Positions 1 through 12,890 of a DNA stretch of 64,000 bases are shown here, in pieces. The translations under genes and the position numbers were made by a program. Below the pieces are notes generated by a model. It saw only the letters and a program-made list of their open reading frames with translations. It did not search any database and was not told where the DNA came from. Numbering within the stretch: the stretch's first letter is position 1; each line of letters opens with the position of its first letter. The DNA comes from Mesocentrotus franciscanus (Eukaryota > Echinodermata > Echinoidea > Camarodonta > Strongylocentrotidae), in contig CP137682.1 of assembly GCA_037976565.1 (NCBI GenBank), positions 29,136,199 through 29,200,198 of the forward strand. Direction: 5' to 3'.

Positions 1-597
1 GAATATAAATGTGTAGTAGCACTTTCAGGTTTACGTGATGAAGAGAAATGAAATCCCTCAACGGCAATAACTAAAGTACAATAGACATGATGACACTTCA
101 GAGATGGATAACTGTAAATCTACAGGGAAAATGGAGACATGTCTTCCCAATGAAGAAAGTGAATCAATAGCCGTCATTAGCGTAGGTTTCGGATGGTTTC
201 ACGCACCGTTAGCTCTTCGGTTGCGATGTCAGATTTATGCTCAACTTTCAGATCTGTGAACATGAACTACAGAGAGTACATGGGAGAGAATGGAAAAAGG
301 GTATAAATCTGTTCTATTTCTAAGGCCTTAAAACTTGAACTTGGGGCAAATAGAAGTCTGTGAATAGTCTACTGGGAGTTCTCAGGCTCTATGGGGAGAC
401 GTAGATCTGCCACATTTACAATACCTCTGTGCATCGTTTGCAAAAGTGAGTGTCTGTTATTACTTCTCAAAATGTTTATGATTTGGTTAATGATGTCTCA
501 GATATCAAGTAAGATTTGGGATAGTGATGAATTCATATTGGAAGGATTGTATCTAATGGGGGGCGGGCGGGTCTAGTCTAGAGGACATCTTGTGTTC

Positions 598-664
598 AGA
601 GTCAGAAGGGTGTTTACTGTTAATGTTTATGTTTACATGGGATTAATGCCCTTCTGATTATGAG
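598..664. mobile_element. ~60-bp hairpin element, copy 1
   Basis: Left arm GAGTCAGAAGGGTGTTTACT; right arm GGGATTAATGCCCTTCTGAT. The arms are near-complementary around a ~25-bp loop. It belongs to the dispersed family with consensus arm GAGCCAGAAGGGTGTTAACTC. Confidence 0.7.
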
Positions 665-2518
665 CATACAAGATGTAGGTGCAGGATTCTATGGTTACAC
701 CTACAAGAAGAGCACCTGAATAAAAACCAGTGGCATTAAACCATTTTAAAAAGGGGTGGGGGGGGGGGAAATTGATTGACAAATTGAAAAAAATGAAATG
801 AAAAAGTGTTTTATTTGATAGACAAAGGTTCTAATTTTATTCCAGCTGGTTGATTAAGAAGGTAGGATCATTGATTTGTGTTGAGAGTGAGAGGACTTTA
901 ATAAAATCATTCAAATTTGCAAGAGAAAGTTTTTAATAATGTTTATCTGTCCCCCCGTCTCCCTTTCCCTTGATAGAACAGACAAAAGGAGGGCTAATTG
1001 TTGAAAGTTCACTAGACACCTGCCCCCCTCCCCAAAACGCCCCAATAGAAGAGAAAAAGGGTTGGTAAATCTTTTGGGAATGGATAATTGTTGAAAGTTC
1101 AGTGGACGATGAGGAATGGACTAGGCTAAAACTAGGAGATGACAGCTAACCAATTATGAAGACATTTGGACTAAATTTCATATTTTGATGCGACCCCCTT
1201 CTCCAGTTTCACTGCTCACTTTCGGCCCTTAGATCTTGACTTTTACTAGGTGATGAAATTTAGTTTACTAGCTGTATAGCGGTCAAATTCGTTTAATGGT
1301 ATCCTGATGTTAGAAAAGTGTCCGTTTGTCAGGCAAACCTTGTCATTTGAGTTGCAGAAAGTTGAAGAGTGTTTAGTAAAGGGAGAAAAATATGAAGGAA
1401 CTCTTCCTTAGGAAGAAGGTGTTGATTTGCTTGTAAATTATTATTTTCACTTTCTACATAGAGAATGAAGAAACTAGAAAGAGTTTGAAATAAATAAGAG
1501 GAGAAAGAGGAATAACAAAACAGGAATGACAGAAATTTAATCCAATGCTAGAGACCAATGGGACTTTTGTTGTAGAAATTTATTGAAAAATGCTTGCTTT
1601 TATTTACCAATGAATTTTAATGACGCACAATAATTGATTTTTTTTTCTTCTCCTGGAAACTTGCAGTTGTGGTCAGGCCTACATCCTTCAAACTTTATTA
1701 CCATAAATATTTTTCACTCATCATTTTGGTTTAACAATAGAATTCAAACTCACAAATTGACTCTTGAAAGTTCTGCTACTGTGTTATTCATGAGTACAGC
1801 ACAGAAGAGGGTTAAAATAAAAAGATTTGTTTCTAAAGGATTGTAAATGACAAATTACTTAACTTATTAAAATAGATGACAGGCAAATAGATATGGGAAA
1901 GAAGGAAGGAGAAATGAAGAGAAGAAAAATGGAAGACTTGGAGGTGTCCTGTCTCTGACCCATCTCTGGAACGACTAAAAACACCGCCGCTGCCGACTGA
2001 CATTCCGAAACTGATGCTGTACGATCCGATTATCTTACACCTCCCTGTCTCTCACCATAGGCATCATGGGATTGGTTGTTGATAATGTGATTAAGAATCG
2101 TACCCTGCCTGTTCTTCGTAATGCCGACCAAAGTATCTGTGAACGGAGCCGCTGAAACTAAGCAGCGGCTGCCCTGGTAGAGGAGTATTTAAAGCCATTG
2201 CTGTCACATACTCTCATTACATTGAAAGGTTGATTTAGAGAGTATGCTTATATAATCCTACATGTGTATTTCTGTGCAGGCATGCATCTTGCCTCAAACA
2301 ATTCTTGATTAAAAACATTCCAATGAGGCCTTATCAATCGATCAATCGGGGAAATAACAAATTTATTATTACAGTTAATATGAAATTGGTCGCTATGAAG
2401 ATCACCACTCTCGATAAAAACAAATCATGGTCTTATTAAATGAGAAGGGACTACTTATTACGCTTATGAAATGTAGTCTCTCTGATTGTAAGATCACTTT
2501 TGTTTGATGATTTGTGTC

Positions 2519-2926
2519 AAAGACCCCGTTCTCACTCACTTTGAAAGTAGTCTTAGTTAGACCGCTCCAGAGGAACGGGTCTTGAGGAACGGTTTGCGAG
2601 CGCTCACACTCCGAGCAGTTTTTTTATGGCTCAAACCGCTCCACGAGTCAAAGTGGTCTTGTTGCTATGGCAGCTCAGGTTAGCGGGTAAACGTCACTAG
2701 CTCACTTCCGTTCAAAGTGCGCCCGCTCACACTCGCACATTAGAGCGCTCCAAACCGCTCTTAATAAGACCCGTTCCTCAAGACCACCTCCTGAGGTGGT
2801 CTTCTGGAGCAGTCCAGAAGTCCACTTCCTGGACCACTTTGACCGTTCTCACTCACCTAAGAACCGCTCCTGAGAAACGGGTCTTAGTTAGACCGCTCCA
2901 ACGAAGTGAATGAGAACGGGGTCAAA
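2519..2926. mobile_element. Foldback MITE with multiple internal hairpins
   Basis: Ends GACCCCGTTCTCACTCACTT (2522-2541) and the inverted AAGTGAATGAGAACGGGGTC (2904-2923) match at 19 of 20 positions. Internally, GACCGCTCCA, AACGGGTCTT and their complements recur, so several nested stems can form. The block is far more GC-rich than its surroundings. No transposase frame is present, so it is non-autonomous. The superfamily is not assignable from sight; the possible target duplication (AAA) is ambiguous. Confidence 0.82.
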
Positions 2927-3451
2927 GAAACAGAATATATATTTTTTAGCCTCCTATTATCATTTCTAGAAAATGTTCACTTCAGCAATCATAAAGTTGT
3001 TAAGTATAAAACACGAAGAGGGGGTAGAATATAAAACAAATATTTACAACAAAACAGATACTTAATTTACTTTTTTAATAATTCAAATAGGTAGAGAAGT
3101 GTTTTTTATCAATACCTAAATGCTTTTAAATGAGATCAGCCTAATCTTCTTGAACCAGATAGATGATTAGATTTTCAGAGACTTAATACCAGAATTAGAT
3201 GTTAAATATTTAGGTCATACTCTATGAAGTGCACACCTGCAAGCTCAGGTGTGTGTTGGGGAATGTCAATAAAATACAGCTGTTTAGATTTCATGCATCA
3301 GATCACAGCAAAGTCTGACACATTGGATTATACTTTGTAGACAGAAAGTATGTTCAGGAAAATAATCTTCTCAAATCATAAGTTAGAAAACCAAAATATG
3401 AATGTGATAGGTGGAGAGATGGGAGGAAAAGAGAGAAGGAATGGTAAGGAA

Positions 3452-3640
3452 TCAGAGAGAGAGAGAGAGAGAGGGGGAGGGCAGACAGAGAAAGACATTC
3501 ATTTTAGTGAGAAAGGGGAGAGATAGAAAGAAGGAAGAAAACGAAAATGAATGGATAGAGGGGTTAAGAGAAGGAAAGAAGCAAAAGACAGCAGGGGAAA
3601 AGAACTATGAGAGATTGAAAGAGGAGAAGGAAGAGAAGGA
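3452..3640. repeat. Purine-rich low-complexity tract
   Basis: GAGAGA repeats at 3455-3475 grade into AGAAAGGGAG-type purine sequence. The open frame across it (3411-3737) is a by-product of the base composition, not a gene. Confidence 0.8.
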
Positions 3641-4155
3641 GAGTCGGTGTACATATCACAACCTTTGCTCTCCATTTTGCTTTTTGAGGTTTAGAGTTCC
3701 ATGCTCGCTAGCAAGAAACCAAGATAAAATATGCTGAACCTGGGCATATAGTACCATGTAGGCAGTGATCCCTGTATACATTTTAAACGAGAGTGATCTA
3801 TAGATCTTGACGATCCATTTGAAATGTAGATGTAAGAATTAACACTCCCCAGGTGAGAATACACAGTCAATATAAAACCTCTCGTTTAAAGAGGGTTCTC
3901 TCTCGCTAATTTACTTAAAGGATCTTTACCACTCCTATGCCAATGCAAACACTCCAGATGGAAATAGAGAAATAAGTGTGTAACGCTCAATGAGAGTGAG
4001 AGAAAGTGGGGACAGGAGTATTTCAAATCTTAAAGTCATATTTACCACAGCTGGATGGGCTCTATAGACAAAAAGAATTAAAGATTGGAGAGAGGATAGG
4101 ATAGAAATTGACATGGAGCCAGTAAGGCTCATGCACTGGTTATGATTTTGTCACT

Positions 4156-4542
4156 AGCTTGGTTCACACGAGACTCCAAAAACTTTAAGTTTAGCTCGTG
4201 GTTTTAAACTTCAAGGTTATCTTGTAGTTCAGGACTATTTGGATGTACTTGTAGTTTTGGAAACTTTATAAGCTTATCAAAGTTATGAATCATAAACGAT
4301 CTTATGATTAATGCAAACACCATAAACAGCAGGGGTCCTCACTTGAAGTTATGCACCATGTGGATGCAATCAACATTAGGGTTAATTGCCCCCTTATTGT
4401 TTGCAACAAGTTCAAAACTTCAAGCAGTCATTTTGTTGTCGTGTGAATCTGCATCATTGTTAGTTGGTCATTGTTTAAAAGTGAGGTTCCATAAGCTTAC
4501 AGTTTAGGCCTAAATCTTTGGAGGTGCCATGTGAACATAGCT
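4156..4542. mobile_element. MITE with diverged ~30-bp terminal inverted repeats
   Basis: The left end AGCTTGGTTCACACGAGACT continues with CCAAAAACTTTA. The reverse complement of the right end is AGCTATGTTCACATGGCACC then TCCAAAGATTTA. About three quarters of positions agree. The interior has no long frame. No clear target duplication is visible. Confidence 0.6.
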
Positions 4543-6204
4543 CATGTTATGCTCCGTTGTGGTGGTGGTTAGGAGCATGAAAAGGGTATGATGGCCTGGT
4601 AAATAAGACAGAGGAAGGAACATAGTGTGTTTGATTTCCTTTCTTTTTCTCAGGAGAAATAAAGGAAACAGGATATTCCCTTATGGACAGAATCTAATGT
4701 ATTATTTGCTCAGTATCTGCAAGTCGTGAGCACATATAGAGACACTGCGGTTTGAAGAGCAGAAGAGAAAAAGAAATGAGAAAAGTTTAGAAGAGAGATG
4801 GTGGGAAGGAATCTAGGAATAAAAGGAGGAACAAGGATAAAAAAGCTAAATTTAATTGGTTTCATGTGTGATACATGACATCGATATGCTTGTTAACACA
4901 AGGGCCCTTACTTGGCTGTCTGCGCCGATATTGGCGTTGATTGGTGGTATAGTCCCAGACAACCGCCCCCAATATTTGCAAGCGGAAACAAATGGATAAG
5001 GCCATTTAGACAGCTTGCATTCAGTGGGCCTTCTAAGTGAACCCCTAAGATTGATAAGTTAAGGGTTGTCAAAAAGAAATTCCTGTGAATTTGATCTTTA
5101 TGAATACCATAGTGAAAGATTCCTTCCTTTGCGAAACAAAACAATTGTTCTTCTCCATCAGCATCAAATGAAACAAACACATCTGGAAGAGGTTTGGTGT
5201 TAGTTTGTTTTTTTAAGTAGTTTAATTTAGAATGTATGAATTTCTTTAAATCATTTGTAGACATTCTATGTATTCCTGAGGGGAATATTAAGAACATTTA
5301 TAGTCTTAAAAAGACATATGATATACTTTGATGAAGGATTATGGGGAGCGGTTCTATTATTCTTGCTTTGATGTGCATTTGTCAAGACTTGTTTTGAGAA
5401 TTGCACATTTCAAGTGAATTTTTATGGGAAGCTTACATGAGGGCAGTTTTTAATCAAAAGGAAAAAGACCATAAAATGTGATATCTGGATCCACATCTAT
5501 TATCTTTTCTTCTAAAGAAATTTAGGATGAAATTGATTCTTTTCAGTGGCAGGATAAAGAAATATTAGAGTCTATATACAACTGTATAGATCTAATATGT
5601 ACAATGTTTTAAAATCATAAAGAACTGTCTGATGATTTATTATTTTTATTAGAGATGTAGATTTGTAGTACATAATTAGTCAAATATATAATGGATGTAC
5701 TTCAGAGGCCAAGTCTATAACACTACTGGCGTAATGATTGAGGGTTTATTATTTCCTTCTCAATTTTCAATCATCCTTTCGAGATAGAAAAAACATTTTC
5801 ATATACTGTTGACTGTCAAAAAAATTTGTAAAATATGAATAGAATGACAGATACCATCAAAAGTTGAGCGTATTTCCTCACTAACAAGCTCTTCAAATTT
5901 TCCCACATCAAAGAGTAGGTTGAATAAACAGCATGCTTTATATGAAACCCAAATCCACTTTAAATCATGTCCATGTCCGTCCAGCAACAAGCAGAATTTA
6001 CTCTAAATTGAATCATCTTTATGTATTTATGTCTTCTGTTTGGATAGCATGTTTGTTTTCATTTGTAATGCAGCCCTGTATTGTTGACATGGATGGAAAT
6101 GGAGGCATTAAAGTCCACCGTTCATGGCAAGATGCGGAAGTCACTGCCGTGGAAAACGTAATTGAATTCTGAGACGAGGGCTTTCTTGTACTATTTTTGT
6201 GTGG

Positions 6205-6800
6205 CTTCTATATCTCTCTCTCTCGCTCTCTTTCTTTGTCCCTCTTCTCTTCTCTTCTTCTTCTTCTCCTCTCTCTTTCTCTCCATCTCTGTCTCCTTCT
6301 TTCTTTCTCTCTTTCTTCCCCCCCCCCTTCTTTTTCATTTTCATTTTCATTCACCTGCCCACTTCATTTTCTTCCTTTTCCCTTTTTTGTTTCCCTTTTG
6401 TTCAGTCCCCAGAGTGTCTTGAGTACAAAGTAATACTAGAATTACTCTTTCTCTCTTCCATTTTCTTTATATCTCTCTCCTTTTTCTCTTCTGTTTCCCC
6501 TTTCCTCTCTCCCCCATCCTTTTTCCTCTCTGTTCAAGCTCCACTCTTTCATTTTTTTAATCCTGTGTCTCTCTCTCCCTCTCTTTCTCTCTCTCTTTCT
6601 TTCTCTCTTTCTTTAGTTCCCCTTTCTCTTTTTTCCTTCTTTTATTATTTGTCACCTTTCTCTCTTTTCTCTTTCCCTTTCTCTTATTTCTTTTGTATTC
6701 TCTCTCTCTATCTTTAATATCCTCTCTCTTTCTGTCTTCTTTTTCATTCACCTGCTCTCTTTCTTCCTTCTCTCTTTCTTCCTTCTCCCTTTCCCTTGTC
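6205..6800. repeat. ~600-bp polypyrimidine tract
   Basis: It is almost pure C/T with CTCTCT, TTTC and TTCC motifs. The overlapping Ser/Leu/Phe-rich frames on + and Arg/Glu/Lys-rich frames on - come from this composition and are not genes. Confidence 0.9.
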
Positions 6801-7140
6801 CTTTTTGACCAGCTCCCAGCATGTCTGGGACCCGTACAATGGAATAGTAGAATTGGGTCATCCATCCATCCTTAGCATTCTGTGTACACAGTAACCCAAG
6901 ACGCTTTCTACATCCCCTTCTCATCTCAACCGAGGTGTTCCCAAAAATAAACAGAGGGTCGCTTGTACTTTCCATTCTAATCAAAAGAAAAAATTCATTG
7001 TAGAGAAATTAAGAGATTCTCATTCTGTTTCATTACAATCCAGAGCCAAATCAACCAGCTACTAACTTGCATTAGCCTCTTAAGAATATTGAACTTGATA
7101 ATTGGTTTATGAATCTACAGCTTAATTTTTAACAATCATA

Positions 7141-7562
7141 GGTTGCGTTTATTGACCAAATTTTTGCCTAGAATCAGCATTTTCAAACGTCTTTCAGGCA
7201 AATTTTGAAGGCGATAAACGCAAAGCCTTTTTCAAATGTCTTTAGATATGGGCATATTGTAACGCCGAAAAAAGTGCGTTTTGAATGTGACATCCAGCCA
7301 GAGTCACGTTTCTGAGACACGATAAACGCAAAGCTGTTTTGAATCCCACATACAAATTGGACCTTCCCATATAGCTCTATGGACCTTCCCAGGCTAATCT
7401 GCTTCCCGGGTCAAACGGCGCAAAGCAGCTGCGCAGAGACAAGGCCTTTATTTTGAAACGTGAAGAGACGATAAACGCGACATCCCGAAAATCACGTTCG
7501 TATAGTGGGGTTTGATATGTACATATCTGATGGCAAGACATGATAAAGTTGATAAACGCACC
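7141..7562. mobile_element. MITE with internal GATAAACGC iterations, 4-bp duplication CATA
   Basis: The left end GGTTGCGTTTAT and right end ATAAACGCACC are inverted (11 matches with one extra base). Both sides are flanked by CATA (7137-7140 and 7563-7566). Inside, GATAAACGC occurs near 7212, 7321, 7470 and 7551, twice followed by AAAGC. The element is more GC-rich than its surroundings and has no coding frame. Confidence 0.7.
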
Positions 7563-7889
7563 CATAGTTTGCTTAATTTGTCCATGCACATTGATTTTGA
7601 CAAAACATATGACAGTTAAAATAAAAATCTGTGTTCAGGTAAAATCAGTTCATTTTATGCTTCTGAGAATGAAACTCGATTATAAGTGTGGGAAGCTATA
7701 CAGCTTAATTTCAACAATCTTAATATCTTGCTTAAATTTTGCATGCACATAGATTTAGGTATTTTGATGAAACCATAGTTTGTGTTTTCTTTTAAGAAAC
7801 AGTTATGGTATTAGAATAGAATCTTTGTGTTCAGCTAATTCTATTTATAGATTACTAAATTGTTCATAAATCTTGTAAATTTGATGGGT

Positions 7890-8078
7890 TTTTGTGTTTG
7901 TTTGTTTTTTGGTAACTCAAGAATGAAAGCTGGACTGGTTGAATCAGGACCTTTGTTGAATACTTTTAGATGTAAGCTTTGATATGTCACATTCTTAAGC
8001 AATATAAATCGGGACAAATCAATTTTTCACATACTTATTACAAAACTTGGTAAAGATATGAATAATTTAGTTGTTACT
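7890..8078. repeat. Dispersed repeat, copy 1 (second copy at 62153-62345)
   Basis: Shared blocks with the second copy include GTAACTCAAGAATGA, ATATGTCACATTCT, ACAAAACTTGGTAA and TATGAATAATT, in the same order and similar spacing over about 190 bp. Ends and class are undetermined. Confidence 0.75.
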
Positions 8079-10482
8079 GCATATTGGAATTTTGCTCTAG
8101 GAATTCCACATGACAATGCCTTTTTTTTAGTTAATTGTTAAACAGTTGACAGAATGTGTTCAGGCAAAGGTGATAAAGGGAAGGATGTTTTGTTTCATAC
8201 CCTAGTGGATAATCAGTGATGTGGGAAAATATACAGATAGTATCCACATTTTGTATAGACCTACAAGAAAATCAAAGAATTATACTTCATCATCTTCTGC
8301 ATTGCATTCCTTAAAAAAACTCATTGACTTCTGAATCCACACTTTCCCCATCGGCTTAAACACAGGAACAACTCAGGTCCCATAGGTAATGGGTTAAATT
8401 GTACATTGTATATCTCAAGACATTCTCAAGTCGTCAACACAGTTCGATCCTGCTTTGATACTACGAGAAAAGACTACAATACAAACTGTAATTGATAGTT
8501 GAAAGTGCACAGTGAATCTTACATTTATCCACCAAGATATTTTTCAAAGATGGTTTTACAATGCACTTTGGTTTTCCTTTTTTATTTAGATAACTTTTTT
8601 CTTCCTCTCAGGCAAGTCAAACCTTGGTAGAGTGGTAGCTACCGCAAATCCTACAAATTAGGAATTAGGCGCGGAGCACTCCGCTAGGAAAATAGAGCCA
8701 TATCCCAGGATTGTTCTGTATTCAAACTTCTGAGTCTGAATTGTGTTGTGCCATACACCCCCAAAGTCATGTTCACACTTGATGAAGTAAACCACCCTTA
8801 AGAAATATATATATTTTTAAAAATACAAAATACAAAAACAAACCGGTATAGGCTTTGTGCACTTCACATCCCTGTATCATAACCCATGGATAAGTCAGTG
8901 CATGCCCAGCTACTTTTTTCTATCCCCACATGTTATTTATTTACATGTAAAGTAGTTTTTATTTTATGCCAGTAGTTCTTAAATGCAGTTGACCATGTCA
9001 TGTGAAAGAGGCTATAGGATTATATCTTAAAGGTCCCAGTACTTTTGAGGGGGGGGGGTGGAACATTTGTAGCTTCATATTTGGTGAAGAAAACATTTGT
9101 TTATTTTGGGGGGAAGTGGGTCAAACTTCTAGCTACCAAAATGCAATAAATTTCTTTTTTACATCTTTTAACTCCCTTTTCTGCATTCTACCTGCCTAAT
9201 TTGAGAAAGCAAACAGAAATCGGAAATGGAAGAAATCCTTTGGTAGATCCATGACCAGAGTTAGGAAGCCAAGGTAGCTAGGCTCTCTTTCTTAATGCTG
9301 CCATATTTACATTTGTTACGGGTTCAGTTTCTCACGAGAATAATAGTCCAACTTGTGAGTTCTGATTTGAAATGGACTTGTAGTTTGGGGCCTTTTGTGT
9401 GATTGGATGATTTTTTAAAGGGTGGTGAATTGGAAAAGTTTTTGAAATACAAGAAATTTGAAAACTGATTATACCTGTTCAACAATAATAACAATATTGA
9501 TTAATCATGATTTGTAAGGTGCACTTATCTGCCTGTAAAGACACCAAAGGCACACAGAACAGTCAAGAAAATTACATGAATACAAAAGTTATTAAAAAAA
9601 CTGACAAAAGGATGATAACGACAGTACAATAAATTGTTGCTGATATCAACACATATGAATACCGGTAGCATTAGATTTAGAAATGTATGGTAATCTTGCC
9701 CTATAAGTATAAATACTGTGATGTAGATGACTTGATTCTATGCATTTATCAATGACACTTTCAAATGACAACTGAAAAGGCTAACATGTTTCCTAGAACA
9801 CAATTGGAGCAAATATATTTGCTAATACCATTTGGCAAGAGATGGATCCAGCATTTTTTAAAGGGGTGGCACATAAAAAAAAAGACAGACAAAGTTAGCA
9901 ATTTCTTGTTGTATACATTATACATGTAGGGTATGCCAAAATAGTGGGTAAAAACGGGAACACGTCAGTTGTGCCGCCTCAAAAAAGAAGGAGAAAAAAC
10001 ATGTCTAGGATGCCTCACATTGACTGTTTTAAGTCTTGAGTCAGGAAACAAATAAGAATGCTGCAAACAATCACACCCTTTCTTTAGCCTCTTCACATCT
10101 TGCTGACCCAGATATATTGATATGCAATCCTTTATATTATATTCCATAGCATAGCTTCTTGCCACGCTGCAGGAATTTTTAAAAGATTCTTATTTCGCTC
10201 ACAGTCAGCACAGGAAAGTTTATATATTGTAGTCGTATGTATTTGCATTTCCTAACTGTGGGATCGACAGTGTCTAGTTTTGAAAAGAGTTAAGATTTTT
10301 GGGAATAGTCATTAAAACATCTCTAAGTAATTTAGGTAAAAGTGTGCAATACAAGGTAGAATAGACTAGTTTCTGAACTGCTTTATATATTTTTTTTCTT
10401 CATTTTGCTGAATTCTCCTAAAAATAAGGATAAAGCATTGATCAACTGGGTTGGAATATTTGAGTGATTTATCATGTGATTA

Positions 10483-10542
10483 GAGCCAGAAGGGTGTTAA
10501 CTCCCTGTTACAGCTAGTATATGAGTTAACTCCATTTGGCTC
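10483..10542. mobile_element. ~60-bp hairpin element, copy 2
   Basis: Left arm GAGCCAGAAGGGTGTTAACT, right arm GAGTTAACTCCATTTGGCTC; the loop is about 20 bp. Confidence 0.8.
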
Positions 10543-10733
10543 CAACCTTCTATGAAAATATCTTAGTTATGTCCTTCAACTGGATCTTCTCAAAATGCTT
10601 TCTTTTGTCATCTTCCTCCTAACAGACAATATTGGATATTATTTAGAATCATTAATACATCTGCATGTGATTTTGGCAAGGATGTAACACCACACCTGGT
10701 AAACTGGACTTCAGTTTTAAAGGTTAAGTTTTC

Positions 10734-10796
10734 AATACCTATTGTTCAGGGGGGGGTGAATGAATATATCACCCCCCCCCCTGAACAATAGGTATT
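10734..10796. repeat. Near-perfect 63-bp palindrome with G/C-run stem
   Basis: AATACCTATTGTTCAGG followed by a G run, then a short AT loop, then a C run and CCTGAACAATAGGTATT. The 17-bp outer arms are exactly complementary. Confidence 0.9.
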
Positions 10797-12429
10797 AAGA
10801 AAGGATCTACACCACTATTCACAGTATAGTATTTATAGTGTGTTCGAATGTATTCTAGGAATATTCTTTACTGACATGTGAACAATTGATCTCCTGCTAG
10901 GCTGCAAGACGTTGATATTTCAGGGTATACTGTAGAAGCTTACAAGAAAAAGAAAAATATGATATCCTGATGTATAGTGCTGATAAATATGTAAAGCTGA
11001 TATCCTGATATCTTGTTCAAATTTCCTGTAGAAAGCCTTCCTGAATTAGTTTACCATACATGTATGTATTCGTATTGTTTCATGTCTTATGTTGCCCTCA
11101 AGTACAGATCTAAGCTTTTCAAAGAATAGTGAGAAAAAAAAGAATGAATATCAACGTCATTAACATGACATTGAACATTAACATGAATTTTATCCTATAT
11201 ACACAGACAATGTACATGTATCTCTCATATAAATTTGTACCTTAAAATGAGGCAAATTATTTCTTTTTACATATTTTCCTTTAAATAATCCTTTTACAGG
11301 ATTAGAAAACTTCTTAATTGTCTCCATGTAGATTTGGTTTTTATCACTTGTTCGTCCCATTTCTTCTGTTTGATTTCGCCAGGCCTACATACCTATAACA
11401 ATAATAATACTAATGATATTAATAGCTTTATCAGTATTAGTACTGATCCTACTGAAGGCACTACAATCATATTATTACCCCCTACAGTAGCTTAGGATAT
11501 AACAATTGAAGACACAAACAAACCAAACTTGCACACACAAAATCCAATAACAAATGTCTCCAAACAATGCTCTATCATCTCATAAAAAGCACTGGGCATT
11601 CACCCTACTCTTTCTATTTCCAAAGTCAACTGCAGACAGAAAAATTGAATTAAGCCAATTATGACCCCAATTTTAGAACCCCTCCTGGGCAGAGTTTGTT
11701 ACCATGACAACTCATTGGTCACTGGTCAGCAGGAGATGGGGCTTGCTGTCTGTAACATCGTCTTTCTCTTCTAATGTCTGCCAGAATTTTGTCTTGGTTT
11801 GAAAAGTGTCCCATGCATGTGAATGGTGTCTTATGTCCAATTGCTGTTTACTTGCTTCATGGCCAGTTGAATACATGTACATTTGTAGGTAATTAATTTT
11901 GTTGAAACTGCATGGATATTAGTTTTGAGAAATTGTCTGCTCATCCAGTTACGAAGGGCTCTTAATGATATAAAGTAGAGCAGAATGAGTGATTCTGCAT
12001 ATACAAGTAGAAGCCTGTAGATATAGGGTCTACAATAGTACAAATGGTAGGGACTAGTTCTCTCCTTGTTCGAGTTCAAATTTTTGATAGAACAAGTTGG
12101 TGGACATGAAGATGGACAAGATTTTTGAAGACGGCATGCCAGGTTTCATAATACAGGTCGTGACCTCTACCACCGAATATTCCATTCTCTCACGTTTTGA
12201 TGTGTAGTTATCAGAATAAAAATGTTTTGGGCATTTTATCTGTAGCAAGGTATAAGAAAGAACGGTGTTTGTGTCTAGAAAAATGGCCAGCTGAGTGATT
12301 TATTTGGTTTCTGTTTCTGTTTTTTTTTTTAGTTGCTTATTTTGTTGATACACATGTCAAATGTGGCAATTTTTTAATGCATAGTTCATGATATGTTTTT
12401 TAATGCTTTAAGAATTAAGATAAACTGTA

Positions 12430-12890
12430 TAGCCAGTAGGGTGTTAACTCACCTGCTTTAAAGGTAAAGACCAGTTTTGGAAACGCTCCTCTCTCAAAAA
12501 ATTGAAATGGAAGCTCTCATTACCAATCACGTGAAAGAATATGTTTTGACTAATACGTGATGATACAAATTTTACCAGGAAAGTCGGGAAACCGCCTACT
12601 AATTGATATATTTGGTAAATTATTATATCTATTTGGACCAAATAGATATCGCGCACGTGTCGCGTAGTCCCATATACATCTTTTTGTGTACAGTGCTTGT
12701 AACTTTACCAAGACTGAGCCAAATTTCTTATCATTTTGATGATTCCAGAACCTTGCAGTACACACCAATACTTATATGCTAGATGATCAACCTTTTCTGA
12801 TCGATTCCACAAGGTTTCTTTCACAATGCAATCGCATGACCAGAACTGGTCTTTATCTTGAAGATAGAGTTAACGTCCTTCTGTCTGTCA
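12430..12890. mobile_element. Composite: TTAA-type MITE nested in hairpin element (copy A)
   Basis: The outer left arm AGCCAGTAGGGTGTTAACTC (12431) and outer right arm GAGTTAACGTCCTTCTGTCT flank an inner element at 12458-12863. The inner element begins TTAAAGGTAAAGACCAGTTT and ends CCAGAACTGGTCTTTATC. Inside is a 25-bp palindrome (12625-12649) followed by GCGCACGTGTCGCG. Short frames within it are not conserved between copies. Confidence 0.8.

Noticed and set aside
2148..2170. GCCGCTG/CAGCGGC hairpin as an RNA element or terminator
   Set aside because: A single 7-bp stem in a eukaryotic intergenic or intronic context with no supporting features.
6141..6984. Several overlapping frames of 60-172 codons rich in Ser/Leu/Phe or Arg/Glu/Lys
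   Set aside because: They translate a polypyrimidine tract on one or other strand; composition alone keeps them open.
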